A DNA stretch of 6,376 nucleotides from assembly GCA_022843345.1 (NCBI GenBank), contig JALHNW010000108.1, positions 1 through 6,376 of the forward strand, written 5' to 3'. Below the pieces are notes generated by a model. That model had not been told where the DNA came from. It ran no database searches and saw only the letters and a program-made list of their open reading frames with translations. Below, one piece after another: positions 1 through 6,260 of this stretch. Source of the stretch: Rubritepida sp. Lineage in GTDB: Bacteria; Pseudomonadota; Alphaproteobacteria; Acetobacterales; Acetobacteraceae. The first letter of the stretch is position 1. Each line of letters starts with the position of its first letter. The position numbers were made by a program, and so were the translations under genes.

Positions 1-803
1 ACCTCGGCATGGGCGTTGTTGGACAGCGACAGGCGGGCCAGCGGGTCCTCCTCCAGCGCGTCCGCCCCGCATTGCAGCATGATGGCCTGCGGGTGCCAGG
101 CCTCCGCCAGCGGCAGGATGGCGCCGTGCAGCAGGTGGCGCATCTCCGTGTCGTTGAAGCCCTGCGGCACCGGCAGGTTCAGCGCGCCATGCGGGCCGTG
201 CGCGGTGCCGGTGAAGGGCCAGCGGCCGCGCTCGTGGATCGAGAGCGTCACCACGCGCGGGTCGTCGCGGAAGGCCAGCTCCACGCCGTCGCCGTGATGG
301 GCGTCGATGTCGAGGTAGAGGATGCGCGTCAGCCCGTGGTCAAGCCATTCCAGCAGGCCCAGCACGGCGTCGTTGAGGTAGCAGAAGCCGCTGGCGCGGT
401 CGGGCATGCCGTGATGCGTGCCCCCGCCCGGGCAATGCGCGGCGCCGCCCCCCGCCGTCAGCCGCGCGGCCAGGATGAGGCCGCCCGCGCCGGTGGCCGG
501 GCGGCTGAACACATCGCGGAACACCGGGTTGCCGTCGGCGCCGATGCGGAAGCGGGCGCGGTCATCGGGATCCACCGCCTGGGTCGCCTCGGCGCGGCGG
601 AGTGCGGCGACGTAGTCCGCGTCGTGGAACCGGGTGAGCTGGGCTTCGCTGGCCTGGGGGCTGTCGCGGTACTGCGCCTCGTCCAGCCATCCCAGCGCGC
701 GGATGAGGTCGAGCGTGGTGGAGACGCGCGGGATGGCCAGCGGGTGCTTGGGGCCGTAGGTGGAGCCGCGGTAGATCTCGGAGCCGATGAGCCAGGGGGT
801 CAT
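1..803 (-). CDS. Histone deacetylase/AcuC-type zinc amidohydrolase, 3' end outside window
   Basis: The first 267 codons are present and the reading frame runs off the left edge; family members are usually 300-380 residues, so perhaps a quarter is missing. The family hydrolyses acyl groups from lysine side chains (AcuC acts on acetyl-CoA synthetase in Bacillus) or from small amides such as acetylpolyamines. Visible motifs are a glycine-rich stretch followed by the paired active-site histidines H130-H131 (GGGTHHG), SGFCYLND at 138-145, the metal-binding DIDAHHGD at 165-172 (likely zinc ligands D167 and H169), and CGADALEEDP at 245-254 with the likely third ligand D248. The catalytic tyrosine region near the C-terminus lies outside the window. 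The ATG at 803-801 is chosen because the protein then begins MTPWLIGSEIYRG, a typical family N-terminus. It follows prpB by 31 nt and no good Shine-Dalgarno lies at normal distance; the start codon is inside an inverted repeat. The substrate cannot be read from the sequence. Confidence 0.9.
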   Translation of the reverse strand, partial: MTPWLIGSEIYRGSTYGPKHPLAIPRVSTTLDLIRALGWLDEAQYRDSPQASEAQLTRFHDADYVAALRRAEATQAVDPDDRARFRIGADGNPVFRDVFSRPATGAGGLILAARLTAGGGAAHCPGGGTHHGMPDRASGFCYLNDAVLGLLEWLDHGLTRILYLDIDAHHGDGVELAFRDDPRVVTLSIHERGRWPFTGTAHGPHGALNLPVPQGFNDTEMRHLLHGAILPLAEAWHPQAIMLQCGADALEEDPLARLSLSNNAHAE

Positions 804-827
804 GCGCGGGACATGGCCCCGCGCATG
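801..827 (-). repeat. Perfect 10-bp inverted repeat over the deacetylase start codon
   Basis: The arms CATGCGCGGG (801-810) and CCCGCGCATG (818-827) are exact reverse complements separated by 7 nt. In the leftward transcript they would form a GC-rich hairpin between the prpB stop (837-835) and the deacetylase coding region, with the deacetylase AUG in the 3' arm. The only Shine-Dalgarno-like sequence nearby, AGGGAG at 833-828, is just before the hairpin and 24 nt from the start codon. There is no T tract after the stem, so a rho-independent terminator is unlikely. A role in translational coupling or attenuation is inference, and chance is possible at this GC content. Confidence 0.6.
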
Positions 828-834
828 CTCCCTG

Positions 835-1755
835 TCACGCCTGGGGCATCGCCTGCGGGATGACGGTGCGGACCAGGCTGGCGTCCAGCTCCTCGTATTC
901 GTGGTAGCCGATGGTGGCGTAGAGGTCGGCGCGGGTCTGCATGCGGTCCACCGCGCCGTGGGTGCCGCCCTCGGCCGCCACCTGGGCGTAGAGCCCCTCC
1001 CAGGCCTTGGCGGCAACGCGCAGGTGGGACACGGGCCAGATCACCATCGAATAGCCCATCGCCTCGAACTCGGCCGCGGTGAAGAAGGGGGTGCGGCCGA
1101 ACTCGGTCATGTTGGCCAGCAGCTTCACGCCGGGCATGCGGGCAGCGAATTCGCGGAACATCTCGGCGGTGGTCAGCGCCTCGGGGAAGATGGCGTCGGC
1201 ACCCGCTTCCAGGTAGCGCTTGGCGCGGTCCACCGCGGCGTCCATGCCCTCGCTGGCCACGGCGTCGGTGCGGGCGATGACGTAGAGGTGGCGGCGCGCC
1301 TTGCGGGCGGCGGCGACCTTGGCGGACATCTCGTCCGCGCCGGCCAGCTTCTTGTCGTTCAGGTGCCCGCACTTCTTGGGCAGCAGCTGGTCCTCCAGGT
1401 GCACGGCGCCCGCGCCCGCATCCTCGAAGGCGCGGACCATGTGCATGACGTTCAGCGCCTCGCCATACCCCGTATCCCCGTCCACCAGCAGCGGCAGGCC
1501 GGTGGCGCGCGCCACCTGGCGCACGAAGAAGCACACGTCCTCCACCGTGATCATGCCCAGGTCCGGCAGGCCCATGGTGGCGGACATGGCCGCGCCCGAG
1601 AGGTAGAGCGCCTCGAACCCCTGCTTCTTCGCCAGCAGGCCGGCGAGGCCGAGATGCGCGCCGGGCATGCGCAGGATCTGCGGGCGGTCCAGCAGGGCGC
1701 GGAAGCGCTCGCCGGCGGGCTGGACGGGCAGGTCGGCGCCGATCACGTAGGGCAT
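835..1755 (-). CDS. prpB: Methylisocitrate lyase (ICL/PEP mutase superfamily)
   Basis: The 306-residue protein cleaves 2-methylisocitrate to pyruvate and succinate, the last step of the cytoplasmic methylcitrate cycle for propionyl-CoA. Features visible in order are YLSG at 51-54, GLPDLGMIT at 62-70, the magnesium-binding VDGDTGYG at 91-98, EDQLLPKKCGH at 121-131 with catalytic C129, ARTDA at 161-165, FPEA at 190-193, ANMTEFG at 214-220, and a C-terminal MQTRADLY block that closely resembles E. coli PrpB. The length fits PrpB (about 290-305) and not AceA isocitrate lyase (above 420). The active-site loop reads KKCGH where E. coli PrpB has KRCGH; both fit the superfamily signature. The ATG start has AGGAAAGG at 1773-1766 before it, overlapping the stop of the antiporter gene 17 nt upstream, so co-transcription is likely. 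No prpC, prpD, acnD or prpE is present. A related activity such as oxaloacetate decarboxylase is a less likely alternative because the KKCGH cysteine loop is intact. Confidence 0.88.
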   Translation of the reverse strand: MPYVIGADLPVQPAGERFRALLDRPQILRMPGAHLGLAGLLAKKQGFEALYLSGAAMSATMGLPDLGMITVEDVCFFVRQVARATGLPLLVDGDTGYGEALNVMHMVRAFEDAGAGAVHLEDQLLPKKCGHLNDKKLAGADEMSAKVAAARKARRHLYVIARTDAVASEGMDAAVDRAKRYLEAGADAIFPEALTTAEMFREFAARMPGVKLLANMTEFGRTPFFTAAEFEAMGYSMVIWPVSHLRVAAKAWEGLYAQVAAEGGTHGAVDRMQTRADLYATIGYHEYEELDASLVRTVIPQAMPQA

Positions 1756-1772
1756 GGGGTCTGTGCCTTTCC

Positions 1773-3164
1773 TCAGAGGAAGAAGATGAGCGTGACGAGC
1801 ACGAAGAGCGGCAGCAGCACCACCGCCGCGATGCCGCAATAAGCGAAGAAGGAGGGCATGCGCACGCCGCTTTCCTCCACGATCGCCTTGACCATGAAGT
1901 TGGGCGCGTTGCCGATGTAGGAGTTGGCACCCATGAACACCGCGCCGGCCGAGACCGCCGCCAGCGTCAGCGCGCCCTGCGTCATCAGGTAGGCGGGGTC
2001 GCCGCCCGCCAGGTTGAAGAAGACGAGGTAGGTGGGCGCGTTGTCGAGGAAGGAGGACAGCGCGCCGGTAAGCCAGAAATACACCGCCGGGATGGGCTGG
2101 CCGGCGGCATCCGAGGTCAGCGCCACCAAGGCGGCGGCGGCGCCGGCGGGCCCGGCCTTCAGGATGGCCAGCACCGGGCCCATGCACAGGAAGATGGCGG
2201 CGAAGAGCTTGGCGACCTCGGCCATCGCGCCCCAGCCGAAGCCGTTCTCCTCGCGCAGCGCGCGCGGCGTCAGCGCCAGCGAGGCGGCGGTGACGGCGAG
2301 GAAGATGCCCATGCCCACCAGCCGCTCGATGCCCACCGTCTCGCCCAGCAGCACCACGGGGCCGGGGGTCCAGATGCCCTGCATGAGCACGCCGAGCACG
2401 ACGACACCGATCAGCGCGACGTTGGGCCAGCCGGTGATGGACAGCGGCTCTCGCACCGCCGGTGCCGCCAGCGGCGTCTCGCGCGCGTAGAGGACCGAAT
2501 CCAGCGCCCAGTAGAGCGCCAGCAGCACCCCGGCGCAGAGCAGGAACGGCCAGAACAGGTGCTGCGTCGGCCAGAAGAAGCTGACGCCCTTCAGGAAGCC
2601 GAGGTAGAGCGGCGGGTCGCCGATCGGCGTCAGCGAGCCGCCGATGTTGCTCACCAGGAAGATGAAGAACACGAAGGAGTGGACGCGGTGCCGGCGCCCG
2701 GCATTGGCGCGCAGCATGGGGCGGATCAGCAGCATGGACGCCCCGGTGGTGCCCATGATGGAGGCCAGCACGGTGCCGATGGCGAGGATGGCGGTGTTGG
2801 TGCCCGGCGTTCCCACCAGCGTGCCGCGCAGCAGCACCCCGCCGCCGGTGGTGTAGAGCGCCAGCAGCAGGATGATGAAGGGCAGGTATTCCTGCAGCAG
2901 CACGAAGGCGATCTCCGCCCCCGCCGCCTTCAGGCCGAAGATGGCGGCGAAGGGCAGCAGGAAGGCCGCCCCGCAGGCGGCCGCGACCTTGCCGTAGTGG
3001 TGGTGCCAGAAATGCGGCGCCAGCACCGGCAGCAGGGCGATGGACAGCAGGATGGCAGCGAAGGGCAGCGCCCATGCCAGGCCGAGGGACGCGCCGTCGA
3101 TGGCCGCGGCCTCCGCGGGCGAGGCGGCGAGGGCGAGCAGCAGGGCAATGATGGCGGCGCGCAA
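1773..3164 (-). CDS. Putative Na+/H+ antiporter of the NhaD/CitMHS_2 type (ion transporter superfamily)
   Basis: This is a 463-residue, very hydrophobic inner-membrane protein with about 11-13 candidate helices. It begins with a signal-like segment (residues 1-21, ending AEAAA) and continues with HFWHHHYGK at 51-59. Two family-style half-helix motifs are visible: SNIGGSLTPIGDPP at 172-185, and in the second half SFLDNAPTYLVF at 371-382 with GANSYIGNAPNF at 412-423. These match proteins annotated as sodium:proton antiporter or putative citrate transporter; the transported ion or acid cannot be told from sequence. The start is a TTG at 3164-3162: an in-frame TAA lies 18 nt upstream, no ATG occurs in the first 100 codons except deep in the membrane region, and AAGGA at 3180-3176 lies 11 nt before it. 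It is first in a probable leftward operon with prpB. Given that neighbour, carboxylate transport is as reasonable as Na+/H+ exchange. Confidence 0.82.
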   Translation of the reverse strand: MRAAIIALLLALAASPAEAAAIDGASLGLAWALPFAAILLSIALLPVLAPHFWHHHYGKVAAACGAAFLLPFAAIFGLKAAGAEIAFVLLQEYLPFIILLLALYTTGGGVLLRGTLVGTPGTNTAILAIGTVLASIMGTTGASMLLIRPMLRANAGRRHRVHSFVFFIFLVSNIGGSLTPIGDPPLYLGFLKGVSFFWPTQHLFWPFLLCAGVLLALYWALDSVLYARETPLAAPAVREPLSITGWPNVALIGVVVLGVLMQGIWTPGPVVLLGETVGIERLVGMGIFLAVTAASLALTPRALREENGFGWGAMAEVAKLFAAIFLCMGPVLAILKAGPAGAAAALVALTSDAAGQPIPAVYFWLTGALSSFLDNAPTYLVFFNLAGGDPAYLMTQGALTLAAVSAGAVFMGANSYIGNAPNFMVKAIVEESGVRMPSFFAYCGIAAVVLLPLFVLVTLIFFL

Positions 3165-3188
3165 CGAAACCCCCGTCCTTTATGGAGC

Positions 3189-3217
3189 CTTTTCCGCTGC
3201 ACGGGGCGCGGGGTCAA
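3189..3217 (-). promoter_or_regulatory. Candidate promoter for the antiporter-prpB set
   Basis: On the minus strand TTGACC (3217-3212) is a close match to a sigma-70 -35 box, followed after 17 nt by GAAAAG (3194-3189), a poor -10 box matching three of six positions. The TTG start would lie about 25 nt beyond the -10 box, leaving just room for the AAGGA ribosome binding site. This is pattern matching only; the weak -10 keeps confidence low. Confidence 0.3.
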
Positions 3218-3230
3218 CCGCGGCCGGGCT

Positions 3231-3258
3231 TTGCGGCGCGGCGGGCTGCCGCTATGTG
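3231..3258 (+). promoter_or_regulatory. Candidate promoter for the cox accessory operon
   Basis: TTGCGG (3231-3236) and TATGTG (3253-3258) are separated by 16 nt and lie 26 nt before the coxG ATG. The spacer contains an inverted repeat, GCGGC (3238-3242) and GCCGC (3248-3252) around 5 nt, which could be an operator half-site pair or a chance result of base composition. The candidate lies only 13 bp from the divergent -35 candidate, so the two directions might share control. Both boxes are imperfect. Confidence 0.22.
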
Positions 3259-3284
3259 AATGGAAAGAATTGGAGCGAGCCATC

Positions 3285-3890
3285 ATGGAAATGTCCGGCG
3301 AGCGGCGCATCCCCGCCCCCCGCGCCCAGGTCTGGGAAGCGTTGAACGACCCGGAGCGGCTGCGCCAGGCCATCCCCGGCTGCGAGGAGATCACCCGCAC
3401 CGCGCCCGACGCCTTCGAGGCGAAGGTGGCGCTGAAGATCGGCCCCATGGCCGCGCGCTTCGGCGGCAAGGTGAAGCTGGAGAACCTGAACCCGCCCGCC
3501 TCCTACACCATCACCGGCGAGGGCAACGGCGGCGCCATGGGCTTCGCCAAGGGCGGCGCCGAGGTGGAGCTGGAGGAGGTGGGCCTGTCCGAGACCATCC
3601 TGCGCTACAAGGTGAAGGCGCAGGTGGGCGGCAAGATGGCGCAGCTCGGCGGGCGGCTGATCGACAGCACGGCCAACCAGATGGCCGGCCTGTTCTTCGA
3701 CCGGCTGGCGGCGCAGCTGACGCCGCAGTCCATGCCGGGGGCGGGCTTCAGCGAGCCGGCGCCGATCGCCCACAAGCACATCCCCGTGAAGCCGGAGTTC
3801 CCCTCCGAGATCCTGGGCTGGCCGATCCCCGCGGCCATCGGCATCCCGGTGATGCTGGTCGTGCTCTACCTGATCTTCCTGTCCTCGTGA
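3285..3890 (+). CDS. coxG: CoxG, membrane-anchored SRPBCC protein of CO dehydrogenase
   Basis: The 201-residue protein has an SRPBCC (Bet v1-like) lipid-binding domain over residues 1-145. It starts with the typical GERRIPAPRAQVWEALNDPE and carries IPGCEEI at 30-36, GPMAARFGGKVKL at 53-65, and GGKMAQLGGRLI at 115-126. A proline-rich linker (about 147-180) leads to one C-terminal membrane helix at about 182-199. CoxG proteins anchor CO dehydrogenase to the cytoplasmic membrane, and a quinone-binding role has been proposed for the family. The frame is open far upstream, so the start was set by homology and by GGAG at 3272-3275, 9 nt before ATG 3285; a second ATG at 3291 is possible. It is the first gene of the rightward operon, and its stop overlaps coxD by 4 nt. 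It could serve another molybdenum hydroxylase, since the family is found beyond true CO oxidisers. Confidence 0.88.
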   Translation: MEMSGERRIPAPRAQVWEALNDPERLRQAIPGCEEITRTAPDAFEAKVALKIGPMAARFGGKVKLENLNPPASYTITGEGNGGAMGFAKGGAEVELEEVGLSETILRYKVKAQVGGKMAQLGGRLIDSTANQMAGLFFDRLAAQLTPQSMPGAGFSEPAPIAHKHIPVKPEFPSEILGWPIPAAIGIPVMLVVLYLIFLSS

Positions 3891-4759
3891 CGCCGGACGG
3901 CGTCGCCGGAACCGCCGCCCTGCTGGCGGCGGGCGGCTACGTGGCGGACACGGCGCTGGCCACCACGGTGCACCTGGCCCTGCGGATGGGCCGGCCGCTG
4001 TTCCTGGAAGGCGAGCCGGGCACGGGCAAGACCGAGATCGCCAAGGTGCTGGCCGCGCAATTGCCGCGCCGGCTGGTGCGCCTGCAATGCCATGACGGCA
4101 TGGACCTGAATGCCGCCGCCTACGAGTGGGACCATGCGCGCCAGCTCATGGCCATCCGCGTGGCGGAGGCGACGGGCAGCGTTGCCGACGTCGAGACCAG
4201 CATCTACGACCGCAAGTACCTCCAGGCCCGCCCGCTGCTCCAGGCGCTGGAGGGCGAGCCGGCGGTGCTGCTGATCGACGAGCTGGACCGCGCGGACGAG
4301 CCCTTCGAGGCCTTCCTGCTGGAGGTGCTGGCCGATTTCCAGCTCTCCATCCCCGAACTCGGCACGGTGCGCGCCGCCACGCCGCCGGTGGTCGTCATCA
4401 CCTCCAACCGCACGCGCGAGGTGCATGACGCGATCCGCCGGCGCTGCCTGTACCATTGGGTGGACTACCCCGACGCGCAGCGCGAGCGCGAGATCCTGCG
4501 CCTGCGCGCGCCCGGCGTGTCCGAGGCGCTGTCGGGCCAGGTGGTGGGCTTCGTGCAGCGGCTGCGCCAGGGCGACTACTTCAAGCTGCCCGGCGTGGCC
4601 GAGAGCATCGACTGGGCCAACGCGCTGGCCGCGCTGGACGCGACGGAGCTGACCTCGGGCGCGGTGGACGCCACGCTGGGCGTGCTGCTGAAGTACCAGG
4701 ACGACATCGCGAAGCTGCGCGGCGAGGAGGCGGCGAAGCTCCTCGGCGACGGCGGGTGA
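3887..4759 (+). CDS. coxD: CoxD, MoxR-type AAA+ ATPase for CO dehydrogenase maturation
   Basis: This 290-residue AAA+ ATPase has Walker A GEPGTGKT at 42-49, Walker B LLIDELDRA at 128-136, a sensor-1 segment VVITSNRTRE at 169-178, an arginine-finger region RRRC at 184-187, and the CoxD-typical LPGVAESIDWANAL at 234-247. The N-terminal GYVADTALATTVHLALRMGRPLFLEGE matches the family. In Oligotropha, CoxD is a membrane-associated chaperone-like ATPase needed to build the sulfur- and copper-containing Mo site of CO dehydrogenase. CoxD/MoxR ATPases pair with VWA proteins, here coxE next door. GTG 3887 is chosen: it forms a GTGA overlap with the coxG stop and gives the usual family length. No Shine-Dalgarno is visible in front, so translation is probably coupled to coxG. 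The frame is open upstream to 3260, but that extension lies over coxG and is not coding. Confidence 0.9.
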   Translation: MTPDGVAGTAALLAAGGYVADTALATTVHLALRMGRPLFLEGEPGTGKTEIAKVLAAQLPRRLVRLQCHDGMDLNAAAYEWDHARQLMAIRVAEATGSVADVETSIYDRKYLQARPLLQALEGEPAVLLIDELDRADEPFEAFLLEVLADFQLSIPELGTVRAATPPVVVITSNRTREVHDAIRRRCLYHWVDYPDAQREREILRLRAPGVSEALSGQVVGFVQRLRQGDYFKLPGVAESIDWANALAALDATELTSGAVDATLGVLLKYQDDIAKLRGEEAAKLLGDGG

Positions 4760-5949
4760 TCCCGCCGCGCGACGCGCTGCCGTCGCACGCGCCGGGGGCG
4801 GCGCTGGGGCCGAACATCCTGGGCTTCGTGCGCCTGCTGCGCCGCGCCGGCCTGCCGGTGGGACCGGGCGAGGCGCTGTCCGCCGCCCACGCCCTGGCGG
4901 TGGTGGGAGTGGAGCGGCGCGCCGTGGTGAAGTCCGCGCTGCGCGCCACGCTGGTGCGCCGGCACGACCAGTCCCCCATCTTCGACGCCGCCTTCGACCT
5001 GTTCTGGCGCGACCCGGACCGCGCGCGCGCCGCCGCCGCGCTCGCGCTCATGGAAGCGCAGAAGCCGGAGGAGAAGCCCCGCCCCGGCAGCCGCCGCATC
5101 GCCGAGGCGATGGCGGGCGAGCGCCCCCCTCCCCCGCCGCCCGAGCCGCCGAAGGACGAGCAGAAGCGCGACGCCACCATGACGGTGAGCGAGCGCGAAT
5201 TGCTGCAACGCATGGACTTCGAGGCGATGGGTGCCAAGGAGATCGCCGCCGCGAAGGCCGAGATCCGCCGCCTGGTGCTGCCGCTGGACGAGAAGCCGAC
5301 GCGCCGCTTCCGCCCCGACCCCTCAGGCCCGCGGGTGGATTTGCGCGCCACCATGCGCCAGGCGGCGCGAATGGGCGGCGCCATCACCACCATCGCGCGG
5401 CGCCGGCGCAGCACGCGGCCGCCGCCGCTGGTGGCAATCTGCGACATCAGCGGCTCCATGGCGCGCTACGCCCAGGTGCTGCTGCACTTCCTGCACGCGG
5501 TGACCAACGAGCGCGACCGGGTGCACGTCTTCCTGTTCGGCACGCGGCTGAGCAACATCACCCGCCAGCTGCGCCACCAGGACCCGGAGGTGGCCTTCGC
5601 CATGGTGGGCGCGGCCGTGCCCGACTGGTCGGGCGGGACGCGGATCGGCGAGGCGCTGGAGGAGTTCAACCATCGCTGGGCGCGGCGCGTGCTGGGCCAG
5701 GGCGCCGTGGTGCTGCTGATCACCGACGGGCTGGACCGCGAGGGCGGGCGCGGGCTGGCCGAGGCGACGGAGCGGCTCCAGCGCTCCTGCCGCCGCCTGG
5801 TCTGGCTGAACCCGCTGTTGCGCTGGGCGGGGTTCGAGCCAAGATCGCAGGGCATCAAGGCGATGCTGCCGCATGTCCACGAGTTCCGGCCCGTGCACAA
5901 CCTGGACAGCCTGCGGGCGCTGGTCGCCGCATTGGGGACACGACGATGA
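4756..5949 (+). CDS. coxE: CoxE, VWA-domain protein partnering CoxD
   Basis: The 397-residue protein has an N-terminal region (20-100) with LLRRAGLPVGPGEAL at 28-42, a charged, proline-rich linker at 103-138 containing six consecutive prolines, and a C-terminal von Willebrand factor A domain from about 224. The metal-ion-dependent adhesion site is complete: DISGS at 230-234, the threonine of SGGTRIGEAL near 295, and ITDG at 322-325. WLNPLL at 350-355 is typical of the CoxE family. CoxE works with CoxD in maturing the CO dehydrogenase metal centre; the exact step is not settled for the family. No signal peptide or membrane helix is seen, so it is cytoplasmic or peripherally bound. GTG 4756 overlaps the coxD stop (GTGA); the nearest GAGGAGG, at 4724-4730, is too far away, so coupled translation is likely. 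The frame is open upstream over coxD, but that part is low-complexity shadow sequence. Confidence 0.9.
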   Translation: MIPPRDALPSHAPGAALGPNILGFVRLLRRAGLPVGPGEALSAAHALAVVGVERRAVVKSALRATLVRRHDQSPIFDAAFDLFWRDPDRARAAAALALMEAQKPEEKPRPGSRRIAEAMAGERPPPPPPEPPKDEQKRDATMTVSERELLQRMDFEAMGAKEIAAAKAEIRRLVLPLDEKPTRRFRPDPSGPRVDLRATMRQAARMGGAITTIARRRRSTRPPPLVAICDISGSMARYAQVLLHFLHAVTNERDRVHVFLFGTRLSNITRQLRHQDPEVAFAMVGAAVPDWSGGTRIGEALEEFNHRWARRVLGQGAVVLLITDGLDREGGRGLAEATERLQRSCRRLVWLNPLLRWAGFEPRSQGIKAMLPHVHEFRPVHNLDSLRALVAALGTRR

Positions 5950-6260
5950 GCGACAACATCCTCCGCACCGCCGCCGCCTGGCTGGAGGCCGGCGAGCGCG
6001 TGGCGCTGGCTACCGTGGTGGAGACCTGGGGCTCATCGCCCCGCCCGGCGGGGTCCATGCTGGCGGTCACGCAGGGCGGGCGCATGGCCGGCAGCGTCTC
6101 GGGCGGCTGCATCGAGGGCGCGGTGGCCGAGGTGGCGCGCGAGGTGATGGCGCAAGGCACGCCCCGCCTGTTGGATTTCGGCATCAGCGACGAGCAGGCC
6201 TGGGAGGTCGGGCTGGCCTGCGGCGGCAAGCTGAAGGTCTTCGTGGAGGCGCTGGCGTGA
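5946..6260 (+). CDS. XdhC/CoxI family protein, N-terminal domain only
   Basis: This 104-residue protein corresponds to the N-terminal XdhC_CoxI domain. It has ALATVVETWGSSPRPAGSML at 20-39, GSVSGGCIEGAV at 49-60, and FGISDEQAWEVGLACGGK at 78-95; C55 and C92 are the conserved cysteines. XdhC proteins bind molybdenum cofactor and promote its sulfuration and insertion into xanthine-dehydrogenase-type enzymes, which CO dehydrogenase resembles. Full XdhC/CoxF/CoxI proteins are about 250-350 residues with a C-terminal Rossmann domain, which this gene lacks. The stop at 6258-6260 is genuine in this sequence, and the short form occurs in other cox-like clusters, so it is probably not a truncation. 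ATG 5946 overlaps the coxE stop (ATGA), with GGGGA at 5934-5938 seven nt before it. The missing domain may be supplied by the next gene. Confidence 0.87.
   Translation: MSDNILRTAAAWLEAGERVALATVVETWGSSPRPAGSMLAVTQGGRMAGSVSGGCIEGAVAEVAREVMAQGTPRLLDFGISDEQAWEVGLACGGKLKVFVEALA

Noticed and set aside
801..827. Rho-independent terminator between prpB and the deacetylase
   Set aside because: The stem is strong but no T run follows it on the transcribed strand, and it covers the start codon of the next gene.
9..863. Long plus-strand open frame opposite the deacetylase
   Set aside because: It is a GC-rich shadow; the minus strand encodes intact HDAC active-site motifs over the same bases.
787..1842. 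Long plus-strand open frame opposite prpB
   Set aside because: Histidine/glycine/arginine-rich antisense translation without recognisable motifs; the opposite strand is a clear methylisocitrate lyase.
835..3075. A 746-codon minus-strand open frame that could suggest prpB fused to a long N-terminal domain
   Set aside because: The upstream part is an out-of-frame reading of the antiporter gene, arginine/alanine/glycine-rich with no family motifs; the antiporter frame itself has clear membrane helices, and prpB has its own ATG and ribosome binding site.
2559..3284. Possible 242-residue N-terminal extension of CoxG
   Set aside because: It is antisense to the antiporter and of low complexity; CoxG proteins are about 150-220 residues and begin at the GERRIP motif, and a ribosome binding site precedes ATG 3285.
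3260..3886. Possible N-terminal extension of CoxD
   Set aside because: The extension is an out-of-frame reading of coxG; the GTG at 3887 gives the family length and a GTGA overlap.
4456..4755. Possible N-terminal extension of CoxE
   Set aside because: Arginine/glycine/alanine-rich shadow over the coxD 3' end; GTG 4756 gives the normal family length.
4576..5459. Minus-strand open frames opposite coxE
   Set aside because: No motifs and biased composition; the plus strand carries a complete VWA metal-binding site.
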